A stretch of 64,000 nt of DNA from the NCBI GenBank assembly GCA_905250025.1, contig CAJNOJ010000049.1, positions 186,001 through 250,000 of the forward strand, given 5' to 3'. The translations under genes were made by a program, and so were the position numbers. This document shows positions 10,373 through 21,927 of this stretch, in pieces (position 1 is the stretch's first letter; each line of letters opens with the position of its first letter). Below the pieces are notes generated by a model. The model saw only the letters and a program-made list of their open reading frames with translations, was not told where the DNA came from and ran no database searches. The stretch comes from Adineta ricciae. Its lineage: Eukaryota; Rotifera; Eurotatoria; Adinetida; Adinetidae.

Positions 10373-10717
10373 TTAGCTTTGATCTTGACGGAGTTGAGCA
10401 ATCTTCAAATTGAGTTCATCGATCTCTTGTTGTAAACAATCTACTTCAATCGTTTGCGGAAGTTTTGAACAAAGAATCGCTTTGAAATGCTCGAGTGGCG
10501 ACAAATACGATGTCGAATGTGAAACATTCAATTCGGCGACACAATCGGTTAATGTATCGATTGAACCAGACATTTCCAGATAGACTTGAAATGCTTGTAA
10601 ACGGTTGAATAACTCGGTTGATAATGATAATGACAATGAAGGCGGTGATGACGTTCGATCGGACGACGAAGCCGATACGGAATTCGTTGTTGGTGAATTC
10701 GGTGGAATTGATGACAT
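10373..10717 (-). CDS. MYCBP: MYCBP (AMY-1)-like small coiled-coil protein
   Basis: Intact 114-aa single-exon ORF. Residues 1-32 are Ser/Thr/Pro-rich and probably disordered. Residues 40-110 match c-Myc-binding protein in layout: FQVYLEMSGSIDTLTDCV corresponds to the conserved FRRYLEKSG-LDTLT start of the human protein. Then come a PLEHFKAIL segment and a C-terminal leucine-rich coiled coil (LQQEIDELNLKIAQLRQ). MYCBP homologues act as adaptors, binding Myc or AKAP proteins and, in ciliated cells, flagellar radial-spoke components. The extended N-terminus is not in the vertebrate protein. Convergent with the dehydratase gene, and head-to-head with the CNNM gene 557 nt away. Confidence 0.82.
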   Translation of the reverse strand: MSSIPPNSPTTNSVSASSSDRTSSPPSLSLSLSTELFNRLQAFQVYLEMSGSIDTLTDCVAELNVSHSTSYLSPLEHFKAILCSKLPQTIEVDCLQQEIDELNLKIAQLRQDQS

Positions 10718-11274
10718 ATTTTCTTTCCTTGTTCAAATAACCTTCAATAACTTTCGCGTAATACCCAAAAAACGAACGAACGAATGAATGAGTCAATAAA
10801 CAAACCGCGATTCTTTATCCTCGATTATTTAACAGTCGTTTAATCTTGATAAGTGCACGAAAGTGAAACTCATCTACTTTACAATGCTTTTTGAAAATTT
10901 TTTTTCTCCCTCGGACTACGTCGTGCGACATGCGTTTGATATTTTTTTACCCTTACGCCCTCTATTTCGATTCGTGAATTATACTACTAACTTGCTCCAT
11001 TCAGAACTCAGAATTCGCTCTCCTCTGTAAACGATCGATTGATTGATCGTCGCACTGAAGCGTCGACGCATGTGTAGCACTGCTGCTATTAATTACTTCT
11101 GTATCGAAATACAACCTATTCAGTATATTTTCAATTAATTTCAAAGTACTCTTCGAACAAAATCAAAACAACAGTGAGTGTTTTCATACGAGAGAAAAGA
11201 AACATTGCGTAGTTAACCAATCGAAGTCAGAAGTATAGTTCGAAATAGCGATGACAATGGTTGATATATTTTAG
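10718..11274. promoter_or_regulatory. divergent promoter region, MYCBP-like / CNNM
   Basis: 557 nt between two divergent start codons. It includes an imperfect palindrome at 11031-11050 (ACGATC and GATCGT arms). The right end, TTGATATATTTTAG at 11261-11274, directly abuts the CNNM ATG and looks like a 3' splice site. The CNNM transcript may therefore have a 5'UTR intron here or receive a spliced leader. Confidence 0.45.
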
Positions 11275-14200
11275 ATGAGCATTTGGGTATTCTTCCTTCT
11301 AACTTTGGCCTATGTAAAATCACAACGTGTGAGACCAACAACACTCTCAACAACACCAAAACCATCAATTAGTTTAGCATCAATTACACAGCTTCATGTG
11401 TTTTCACCAAGTTCAGAAACTGTCATACCATTTGATCCTAAACAAGGCTGGTTACTCAGTGAAGAGACGAGTCTTCGTCTTTACATAAGTGGTACAAATC
11501 TTCAAAATAGTTCCATTGCTTTTTCATCGGTATTACATCAATGTACATCAAGTGACTTTATTTCACCGACGTATCAATTATCATCCGACACGATCATTGA
11601 GTTGAATGTCAAACTTAAAAATCCATCACACACACATACCACAGTATTCCTTTGTCTTCTTCCACCAACAAAATTCGTATTAAACAAAACGCAAACTGAG
11701 AATGGAACTCAACTTGAAGGATCGTATTTTACATTTATTCGAGAGAAAGGTCGAATACCATTTGCAGTGAAAATCTGCTTGATTCTGATGCTATTTCTCG
11801 TCTCAGGCTTTTTCAGGTATATCAAAACATGTCTGTTTTCAAATGAACCATGTTTTTCTTGTAATCTAGTGGATTAAATTTGGGTCTAATGTCTTTGAGT
11901 GTCAATGATTTACGTCTCATTGCTGAATCCGAAGACTCTTCCATGCGTCATTACGCTCAACGTGTTTTACCATTACGAAAACGAGGAAATTATCTCCTCT
12001 GTTCAATTGTCATCGCCAATGTTCTTGTTAATTCTTTGGGTACAGTTCTACTTGACTCACTTGTTCATGGTCTATTCGCTGTTATCGGTGCAACAGTAAT
12101 GATTGTTCTTATGGGTGAAATTATTCCACAAGCTATTTGTTCTCGTTATGGATTAGTTATTGGTTCACATACATATGTTGTTACATGGACATGTATGATC
12201 ATTACAGGAATTATTTCGTATCCATTAGGATTTATTTTGGATAAAATCCTTGGACAAGAAGTAACGTCTTCATATACACGCGATCAGATTGCCGGTATGT
12301 TGAAAAACATTAGTGCAGATATCGAAAAGCCTGAATTGGATGTTATTACGGGTAAGAATAATATTGACTGAAACCTTTGAGATGATGATTAATGACAAAC
12401 TATGAATGAAATCCTCGAGAATGTTTAGATTTGAAAAGAAAATGATACAATTTTTGTCTTTAGGTGTACTTTCATTACGAAAGAAAACAGTCAAAGACGC
12501 AATGACATGGTTACCGGATGTTTACGCACTTGATAAAGATAGGAAGACTGATGCGGAACTTTTACTTGACGTACATAAACACGGATTCTCACGTATACCT
12601 GTTTATGCTAATGAAAAGTTCGTATTTTGATATTTAATGAGGATTTGATTATGGGCTTTTTTTGTTAATCATTTAGATCAAATATTATTGGAATTGTTAA
12701 ATTACGAGATTTTGCTTTGATCACACCGGAACAGTATCATTTAACAGTGAAAAATCTCTTGGAATTTCATACTCATGCATATGGTTTCGCAAAAGCAGCG
12801 AATTCTTTGTATGATCTGTTGCAGGAATTTCTGAAAGGTAAAATTTTGTTATTCGACACAATGCTTATGAATTTCCGTTCAAAGCTCGTTGGCACATTGC
12901 TCTTGTACAAGAACCACATTATGAAGACGGCAATCCTGATCCAATCGATAGAACTGTTGGTCTTATAACTCTTGAAGATGTTATTGAAGAGATGTTACAA
13001 CGAGAAATCATTGAAGAGACAGATTTCTATAGTAAAAGATTGTTTTTTTTAAAGACAAATTGCATTAAGAAGAGTTTTCTAGCTGATAATCGCCAAAAGA
13101 TCCCACGTAAACGCGCGAAAACAATGGATTACACAGCTTTGGTCAAACGAACGGTCAAAGGTTACATAGAACTTCTTCGTTCTCGTCATAACATACCTCT
13201 CTCATTCAGGTCCGGCAATTAGTCCGCAATTGAAAATAGCTGTCTTCCAATTCTTGAGCACAAGTAAGTCTTTCTCACAAATATTTTTGCTTTGACTAAT
13301 CAATGATTATATTATTTACCTCAATACTAATTCTGACAGCATGTTATATTTTAATTATAGTTAATGTATACATAGATTAACGGTGCGTATGCTTTACCTT
13401 CTGCTATTAATTATTAGTTGATCATGTATTAGATTCGCATGCGATTGTTGTCTTTTTCTCAGATATATTTCACAAGGGAGTTCGCGTTTGTTTAGATGTT
13501 CAACCGTTTACATCGGGTTTTATTTCTCAGGAGATTTTGAAAATTCTTCTGAATTACAACCTCTATGCGACTATTAAACGGCCAGTGAATCAGTCGACCA
13601 ATGCAATCTTTTTGTACAAAAAAGATTTTCGCTATGAACTATTCACATTGGTCATTCAAGGCAATGCGATGTTAGAATCAGGCGTTGATCGAATTATGTC
13701 TACCGTTGGTCCATTTAGTTACTTCGCTCCTACAGTGTTACTTTGTAAAATCTTTCGAATGTTCTAAAGCTCGTTTTGAAATTAGCCTTTCTTTTCAGCA
13801 GAAAACAAAACAGTGAAAGACATTCACGATTTACTTGACCGATTGTTTACAATGAATCCGAAAACGAATAATGTTCTCGATTTAGTCGATGAAATATCTC
13901 CCGTATTCGTTTCGGATTACAATTTGATTATCAACAGCGAATTACACATTCTCCAAATTCATCGACTTGTTTGGTTAGCAGCTGTTCGCGCAACTCAACG
14001 ACAACGCGGTAAAGATCCTCAACATAAACGTTTGTCACCCGAACAACTACTCAGCAACGCACTTGATGAAATTGTAAAAGAAAAATGTCTCTTTTCTTTC
14101 TGTTAAATACATTTTCTCTCGTTCCAGTCATCGATAACCAATGTACCGATTGACAAGAACAATCTAACTAATTTCCAACGTATATTCCGCAATGAAAAAG

Positions 14201-15064
14201 ACATTCCTAGGTATACGACACAAACGACAACGGATAATCCTATTACACCGGATCACCCCACGAACTCCGCAGCATCATCAGTTTTCAAAGCGGTTCACTC
14301 ATTGGACGTCAACAAACCAACAACATTGAAAGAACCCGACAGTTCCAAACGAAAACATTCGCAAACCGCTTCAGCGATTGTTTGCAATCCACTTCTGTTA
14401 AGTCAAATAAGTGATGATTCACCCACTGGAAATCCATCAAATCTGGCCGGTGATCAACGTTCAAGCATGTCAAATAGTCTCACTGATGGCACATCCAATT
14501 CAAACATGAACATCAATCAAATCTTTAGTAGTTCAAATGAACGAGTAAGTCGTTAAGCATCCATTGGTTAGATCATAATCACATTATTTCGAATTGATGT
14601 CGAGATCTTTACTCTGCTAATGTTTATTCATGAAATCCGGTTTTACCTTTGATTATTTCTGCAAGTTTTTCTATTTATCAATGGATTTACATGTACGAAC
14701 ATAAAAAACATCAAGGTTATTTTTACTTTCCTATAGAAATACTACCGCTAATCATATTCTTGTTGTTGTTGTTGTTATTTCTGCTATTGGTATTTATTTT
14801 CGATACATTTAGACAAACGATGGTGATCATAACGATGAAAAAGACTATTTAATTGGTCAAGGTCGTTCTCTACGTCGGCAACAACATCGAACACCAGCTA
14901 CTAATTTATTTCATGCTCATTCCGATATAAATGTTCTCTCCTCACCTGACCGAAATGAAACATTGGGTCACAACAACATCAATAATAATAATAACACAAA
15001 TTCATCTGCTCAAACTCGACGTGCACGTTCATTGTTAGCTACGACAAACTGTGTTCCGTCATGA
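11275..15064 (+). CDS. CNNM/cyclin-M (ancient conserved domain) metal transport mediator
   Basis: Membrane protein of the CNNM family, linked to Mg2+ efflux or its regulation. Eleven exons: 11275-11816, 11870-12351, 12464-12617, 12677-12837, 12885-13031, 13083-13160, 13210-13263, 13463-13744, 13799-14073, 14128-14544, 14813-15064; 2,844 nt, exactly 948 codons (947 aa). Introns are 47-59 nt except for three longer ones (112, 199 and 268 nt). Order: signal peptide (about 1-17), lumenal domain, DUF21 transmembrane core beginning SGLNLGLMSL with a GEIIPQ motif, paired CBS domains (HGFSRIPVY through VGLITLEDVIEE), linker ETDFYTDNR, cyclic-nucleotide-binding-like domain (SPQLKIAVFQFL through GPFSYFAP) and a long Asn/Ser-rich cytoplasmic tail. 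The match to animal CNNM is continuous across all joins. The ATG follows TTTTAG directly. Confidence 0.92.
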
Positions 15065-15317
15065 GACGAACGTCAGACTCAAGTTTAGTTAGAGAAGGAA
15101 TTTATTTAGTATAGAATATTCATTTTGTTTTAACGGAATTTGTACAAAATAATCCAAAAAAAACCACAACTCATTCGTCAATATTTTCCTCTACGTTTTG
15201 TTTCTTAATCTTTTTTTTTTGAACTTGAAAAAAAACACTTCATCACAAATACGTTCGGCATGTTTTTCTATTCACATATTTATTCGTTCATTCGAAAAAA
15301 AAGAGAAATCTTGAAAA

Positions 15318-15707
15318 TTAGATCGATAAGCCAAAGACGGAGACGATAGCATACATGGATTTATTTTCCCAACTGAAATCAAAAATTCATGATGAAATAT
15401 GCGATCCGAACAACTCGTTTTCATCTTACCGAACGGTACATGATCCATCTGTTGTATTATCCCAAAAGCATGAGCTTGCCGTGTGTAATCCGGCGCCATT
15501 CTTTTGCATGATTACACACGAAACGATATATTTAAATGGCTTGTTCAATTTTGTTAACGAATTGAGGATTGCTTCGACGATATTTGATGTCCAAGTGTTG
15601 ATTTTGGCTTGTTGATACGATTGAGATCCAACAGTTGCTTCAATCGACTCTTTGATGACATTTGATACTTCATCAACAACAAAACTTGTATCGTTGGTGT
15701 CATCCAT
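15318..15707 (-). CDS. DYNLT1: dynein light chain Tctex-type 1
   Basis: Light chain of cytoplasmic dynein that binds intermediate chains and cargo. Exon 1 is 15430-15707, intron 15373-15429 (57 nt), exon 2 15318-15372; 110 aa, against 113 in human. Nearly the whole length follows the vertebrate protein: [12 protein letters not shown] near residue 9, [10 protein letters not shown], then [31 protein letters not shown] across the splice, and the C-terminus VSVFGLSI. This very high conservation makes the identification secure and also validates the intron boundary. Convergent with the CNNM gene, 253 nt between stops. Confidence 0.97.
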
Positions 15708-17693
15708 CGTTGTTTTGCTTGGAATTTATCGAAGAAAAATCTAAAAAAGAAGGAAGAAACACCGACATTATCTAGTCGATCTATCGTCGAGCAAAGACAC
15801 GGACATTATTTTTCTCTGAATACCTTCAAAATATGTACGATCGAACTGAATGAGAGCACCTTTCATTCGTTCGTTCTTTTTCTTTCTTTCATTTTATCGA
15901 GAGATACGTCTCTATAGGGACCAAGTTCACCAACATAAGAGAGAGACAGGTATACATAGCAAAAATAAACGGAATAAGTGGCACAACGACGTGTGTATAT
16001 ACATACAAATTCCTCTTCGTCATCCTCACACACGCATATAAATACATACATATATATATCGCAAGCTCTACGCAAACAAGCAACAGCAAGTCTCGAGAGA
16101 AAAAAATGAAAAAAATGTGCGTATGTGTGTCTACAACAGAATTCAAATAATGTCTATGTAAAGCGACGAGAGCGCGGTTGCTGTTGTTTAAAGAAGAACG
16201 GATAGAGAAAAAAAGAAGAAAAGAAAACGAGCATGGTAGTCGTAGCAACAGTGCCGATGTTCATTCTTTGAAAAAATGTTTTCTACTCTCCTCTATGAAG
16301 GTGTCGACGACTAGTTGTTGAGAAAAAAGGAAGATTGATTGGATGCGTAGAGTGGGAATCGATTTTTTTTTCTTAAATTTTCAAGTGACTTGAAGGAGAA
16401 GAAGAAAAAAGAAATGAAGATTTTGAAATGTTACGAGAGAGAGGGAGAAGGGGAATGAGCAGCACTAGCAACAACCAAAACAACATTCGCTCGTTTCTAT
16501 TTCTCTTTTTCTTTCATGTTCTGTTGTTAAAAAAAATGTAAATGAATGTGTATTGTGCATGATGAAAGTAACAGATGTCGAGATTGGCCTTTAGCGAAAG
16601 GATCTTCTTACTCTTTTGTTTTCTCTTTTCTTTTCCTTCTTCCCTTTGCATCCGTCAGAAGAAAAGACCGAACGACTTTTTTTCTAATCTTACATTAAAC
16701 AAAAGAAAACCGAGAACCTCGACATGTCAAGGAAATGATCCGGCATAAATTCAATCCTGATCAAGAAAAAACAACTCAGTATGCAAAATCACCTTGGAAA
16801 CGGAGTGTTTTTCATTAATTCACTCGTAGACTGTTAAAAAACACTTGTATGTGGACATTATGTGAATTAAACAAGTTTTCAGGCAAGAGTGTTGTTCGAA
16901 TGATTGAATATCTCAAGTAAAAAACTCAATGAGCCATGCGAATGTCTTTTCTTCTTTCGCAAAAGACGCGTCCATCTCCAGCAGACGTTTAATTTATGCA
17001 TCAATGATTGTTCAAGACTCTCTCTCTCTCTCGACGTGCAATCAAAGAATGTAAATCAGATTGGTGTACTTCTTGGAACGAAATACGAAAAGAAGCACAT
17101 GTTTCATCGTATTCGATTAATAGGACGAGATTTGACGATTCTAATTGTTTAAAATTAAAATCAACGGCAAAGGATATATGTGTCAAAGTGACTTGTTGCA
17201 TGTTCATTCGACATAATTTGTTTGAGTTTGCAATTTGTATGGAAATAGATAAATCATGTGTTGTTCAGTATATATAACCTGGATTAGCAAGGACTTCTCT
17301 TGAATTCAACATTGTAATCAACATACGGACGTTGTTTGTAATTCTATTTTCTCAGGAGATATTGAAATTAATCGAGGGTAGAACTACATGACGAAGATCT
17401 GTACTAAAATTCTCCTAGAATTTCGATTTCTTCAACAAATATAAGCATCGTCCTGATCGATACTCGTAAACAATCATCATAAATGTTAACTGCTCCGAAA
17501 GGTACGTCTTGATTTCATTTCATACTCGCCAGTTTGATTGAAACGGAACAATCGATATTAATTTGTTCGAAAGAAAAGAACAGTGTCAAGAGATTTACAC
17601 TGATTGCTCAAATGCAAATCTCGATCGCTTTAAATAGAGACATAAACTACTGAGGAATCAGTTTTGTTCTAATATTCAACTCCAGCGTCAATC
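15708..17693. other. long intergenic region between DYNLT1 and SLC6 genes
   Basis: About 2 kb between divergent start codons. It contains pyrimidine and purine runs (15880-15905, 16370-16450, a CTCTCTCTCTCTC tract near 17018-17030) and a short CA/TA-rich stretch at 16020-16060. Short overlapping ORFs here have simple-sequence composition and are not credible genes. It must include the two promoters and 5'UTRs. Confidence 0.4.
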
Positions 17694-20157
17694 ATGGAAA
17701 CCACCGGTATGGATCATCTTCATTTCTGTCTTCCGAGTGAGTTAGAGAGGAAACCATGCAGACCAATTAAGACATCCTTTTCACCTTTAACAAATATTGA
17801 GAAAAACTAAGTTCTCCTTTTTTTTGTAATCGAATAACGTGCATTTGTTATCTGATCTTTCATATCTATTAGACGCAACGAGAACTATGTCAGAATGTGA
17901 CAAATCCAAAAACACAATTACCGTCTCAAATCCAAATCCGAATCGTAAACCAAGCACCACGGAGCAATTAGTCTTATTAACATCATCAGCTTTGGTCTTA
18001 CCACCACCAGCACCGGTCGCTCCACGAGATCTATGGACAAATAAAGTGGAATTTCTTCTGTCAGTTATTGGCTATGTCGTTGATCTTGGTAAGCTAATTG
18101 ACTGATAAATTCAAATCTTTTGTACTTATTTCTTTTCATTCCTAAAAAGGTAATGTTTGGCGATTTCCGTATATGTGTTACTCTAATGGAGGTGGTGCAT
18201 TTCTCATCCCGTATACGATATTTCTATGTCTTATTGGTATCCCAATGATGTGAGTGTGACATGTTCTCGATAGACATGAAGACAATCTTGACTGTTTTGT
18301 AAAGGTATCTCGAATTGTTTTTGGGCCAATTTTATCGTTGTGGAAATATTTCACTTTGGGGAAGAATTGCTCCATCAATGAAAGGCATTGGAATAGCATC
18401 ATTGTGCATTGTCACTGCAATAACATTATTCTACACGACAATTATCGGTAAGAAAATTAGTTTCTTGTTCCATAAATAGATTGGTACAATCCGTAAATTT
18501 ATTGATTTTGTTTAGCGCATGCTCTATTTTACTTATTTTCATCATTTCGTGAAGTCATGCCTTGGAGTTTGTGTTCTCATTCGTGGAACACACCGTTTTG
18601 TTCGGAACGAATGCGAGCAGACAATATTCAGAACAAATCCATCAATGAAACGCATTTCAGCGACATTCAGCATCTTTTATCTTCGAATCAAACTCTACAA
18701 CTTAATATAACTGGACCCACACGGGTGTCATCAGCTGACGAATATTACCATATTTACATGTTAGGGATAAACCGTTCCACAGGTTTGACAGACTTGGGTC
18801 CAATTAAAATTGATCTATTACTGTGTCTTATTTCAATTTTTATTCTGATGTACATGTGCATCTACCGTGGAGTAAAAAGTACAGGTATGATCGTCGAAAT
18901 CCAAGCGACAATGCTTTTCAAACGATTGATTTTGTTTAGGCAAAGCTGTCTATGTCACCGCTATATTACCTTATGTTGTCTTAATTATTTTACTTATTCA
19001 AGGTCTGCAATTAAAAGGTTCACATTATGGAATAAAGTACTTTCTTCAGCCAAGTTTTGAAAAACTGAAGGATATAAAAGTTTGGTATTCTGCAGCGAAT
19101 CAAATCTTCTTTACGTTGGGCCCTGGAATATCGGTTTTGACAACCTACGGTTCGTATAATGTGACGAATAACAATTGTTATTACGATGCATTAATTGCGG
19201 TCATCGCCAACTTTTTGGCGAGTTTTCTCGCTGGTTTTGTCGTGTTTTCGGCATTGGGTCATATGTCATGGCGTTTGAAAAAAACCATTGAAAATGTTGT
19301 TGACCACGGACCGAGCTTGTCATTCATTGCATATCCAGAAATATTGGCAACATTTAAATATCCAACATTCTTCTCCATTTTATTCTTTTTGATGGTCATC
19401 AATCTGGGATTGGACAGCGACTTCGGCGGTTTAGAAGCGATATATTCGGCATTGAGTGATGAATTCCCAATATTAAAACGGCATCGAAAATCTGGCATGT
19501 TTATTATGTGTTGTATATTGATTGTTGCCTGTCTACCAACAGTCACGCACGGTTAATAGAAGAAGAAAAAAACACGAATTTAGATTAATGAGATATTTTG
19601 TTCGTGTTTTATTTTATAGGTGGCAATTATGTTGTGCAATTCCTGGACCGATTCTCGACAGCTCCAGCCCTGATGCTGGTCGTGATGATGGAAGCAATTG
19701 CTGCTACTTGGGTGAGTTCAGATTTGCCAGAAACGATGAAATGTAACGATTTTTCTAGGTCTACGGTTTGAATAATCTCATCAACGACATTCGTATCAAT
19801 CTTGGCTTCGAACCCAATAGATTTTTTCGTCTTGCTTGGTCAGTTCTATGTCCCGTGATTATTATTTTACTAATGGTTCTGTCATTTACATACTCTGAGG
19901 AATTGAAATATGGCGATTATCAATATCCGTCATGGTCTATTGCGTTAGGTTGGCGTATCAATCTTAGTTTCATCTTACCTATTCCACTCGCTATGTTGTA
20001 TGCATTTTTGCGTTATTCGGATTCGAGAATTCCGTTTCTTCAACGTCTTCGACTTTTATTCGTACCGGATATCACCAAACGCAAAGTGAAACAACAAATT
20101 GAAAATGGCTCTGGACTTCACCTTTCATCGTCATCATCACCAGTCGCTTGTGTTTGA
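17694..20157 (+). CDS. SLC6 sodium-dependent neurotransmitter transporter, monoamine type
   Basis: Na+/Cl- coupled uptake carrier of the plasma membrane. Eight exons: 17694-17706, 17873-18088, 18150-18249, 18305-18447, 18516-18884, 18940-19551, 19620-19711, 19759-20157; 1,944 nt, 648 codons (647 aa). The tiny first exon (METT) is inferred from phase; translation could instead start at 17887, giving 638 aa. TM1 reads [14 protein letters not shown], then NGGGAF. The Asp corresponds to Asp98 of the serotonin transporter, the amine-binding residue found in monoamine carriers and absent in GABA/glycine ones. EL2 has several N-glycosylation sites. TM6-TM8 carry [20 protein letters not shown] and GPSLSFIAY. 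The substrate among serotonin, dopamine and octopamine is not determined. Confidence 0.93.
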
Positions 20158-20778
20158 TTGTTGTTTATTTGTTCGTATATCATTAGATAGTTCCCATTAA
20201 TAAATGTTCTAAGTATATCGATGTTTATATTTCCTTGTTTTTAACTAGATATATAATAATATCGGTGTAACAGAAACTACTCCGTCGAGGCATATGAAAA
20301 AGTTAATGAAATCATAAGAAATCGCCGCACTATTAAAGACTATGATCCCAATGGGAATGTTTCCTTCGTTGCGTTTATATTAAAATTGCCAAGATAGAAC
20401 TTCCCGCACATCGTATTACATGCTGACTGTTTATTAACCATTGCAAAGAGTCAATTGAAAGTTATTGTAAGAACGAGAAACATAAATGAGTTTATATTAA
20501 TGCGATGCTATTGCTGTCTAGTTGTCAACTACGTCGTGCAATTTTAAACTGTTTTTCTAGACGGCAACAAGGGAATACATTGAAATCTACAGAAACAAAT
20601 GTTCTAACGAAGGTGATTGTCGAGAAATCGTTGACGATTGTTGATTTTTTCGTTTCTAAGTAGACGATTCACATTAACAAGTATCTATGCGTCTCAATGT
20701 TTATATTTTATTTCTTTTTTTTTCTTCTCTCAACACAATAAAATAAGATAAAGAAATAATTGTATGTACACAGAACTG
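20158..20778. other. convergent intergenic region
   Basis: 621 nt between the ends of the SLC6 gene and the minus-strand GPCR gene. AATAAA-like signals occur on both strands (for example near 20200 on plus, and TTTATTTC near 20708 for minus), as expected for two 3'UTRs. No gene seen. Confidence 0.45.
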
Positions 20779-21927
20779 TTATTGACTGGTAGTGGATGTG
20801 TGAAGCAAATGCAATTTCCGTTGACCGTCCTCGTCAGTTGGAACTATTGACGGTCGCGTCAGTGTTTGTTGATCGGAAACGGGTTTATCACGTTGTTTGT
20901 CTTCTGTTGATTGTCGAGATTGTCCGACTGGTTTACAAAGAAGAACACTGATCGCTGCCGTTCGAAAATCACTCGACGTTAACCAATAGATGATGAACGA
21001 TGTCACATGACTCGTTGTTGCTAAGTTGCTCAAACTCATTGTAATCAAATCTCGATGGCGTTTGACTGTTTTACCGAAGAAGATATAAAATATCGCGGCA
21101 GGTGCGGTAAATACGATGAAGAAGATGGTGATTAAAATCAAGGTCTTTGTCAATCGACCACCGTCACTCGTTTTCACACGGCGGTTATTCGAAGCTGCTG
21201 ACGAAAGTCGCGACCGTTGCGTGCGATTCCTTGATTCTCTAACTTGTTGAATGATCAGAATATTCGAAATAATCATTAAAGTAAATGGAATAAAATTATA
21301 TATGAGCAGATGTGCAACTTCCCAAAATTGGAAAAAGCTCGATTGATAACATCGCACTTTCGCTTGCGTCTGATTGAGTTCGTTAATGGCATAACCGTAT
21401 TCGCCATTGACGATCCAAATCGGAAAATTCAAAAGTGCGATGATAAAGATCACAAAGAAGATAACTCGACGGATATTAATCGGCTTTGCTAACCAATTTT
21501 TTAGTGACCAGCTGTTGTGTAGTGAAACGCATCGAGCGAATGTTGCTAGTGTTTTTAACCACGCTGCACATTGAAGAGAAAAATAGGCGCCGAAGGCGAT
21601 CAATTTACATACGAACAACGAATGCTGCTCAAGATTCTTCATTGAGATATTTTTCTGATATTTCCAGAGTAATTCGCGTACGACATAGTTCATGTTCCAG
21701 GTGAATGGGATAAGAAGTTCTATGAGCGCTAAATGTGCGAAGACGATAATGGTTGCATTTGAGCGATTTGGCACGAGTCGAGTAAAGATATAGAAACAAA
21801 GGAGATTTAATGGCGTGCCAACGATAATGAGTATGAATGAATAGAGACCGGCGAGAAACCGGGCGATATCAAGGAAAACGACTGCCATTTGCACTTCTTC
21901 TAAAATATGATCAACATAGAAAAACAA
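20779..21927 (-). CDS. Rhodopsin-like GPCR, divergent
   Basis: Intact single-exon 382-aa receptor; a second possible start (MAVVFLDIARF) is at 21888. Seven hydrophobic segments are visible, beginning LAGLYSFILIIVGTPLNLLCF. TM2 has AHLALIELLIPF. A Cys precedes TM3 (FVCKLIAF) with a partner in ECL2 (KVRCYQSS). TM5 (YNFIPFTLMIISNILII) and TM6 (LILITIFFIVFTAPAAIFYI) are class A in style. DRY is replaced by FARC, and the TM7 NPxxY is degenerate (YWLTSSDF). A Ser/Arg-rich third loop and a polar C-tail with phosphorylatable Ser/Thr follow. Resembles FMRFamide-receptor-like orphan receptors of invertebrates; ligand unknown. Confidence 0.88.
   Translation of the reverse strand: MFFYVDHILEEVQMAVVFLDIARFLAGLYSFILIIVGTPLNLLCFYIFTRLVPNRSNATIIVFAHLALIELLIPFTWNMNYVVRELLWKYQKNISMKNLEQHSLFVCKLIAFGAYFSLQCAAWLKTLATFARCVSLHNSWSLKNWLAKPINIRRVIFFVIFIIALLNFPIWIVNGEYGYAINELNQTQAKVRCYQSSFFQFWEVAHLLIYNFIPFTLMIISNILIIQQVRESRNRTQRSRLSSAASNNRRVKTSDGGRLTKTLILITIFFIVFTAPAAIFYIFFGKTVKRHRDLITMSLSNLATTSHVTSFIIYWLTSSDFRTAAISVLLCKPVGQSRQSTEDKQRDKPVSDQQTLTRPSIVPTDEDGQRKLHLLHTSTTSQ

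Noticed and set aside
15850-16248. Overlapping ORFs on both strands near the DYNLT1 promoter
   Set aside because: Driven by TATA/CA and pyrimidine repeats; low-complexity translations.
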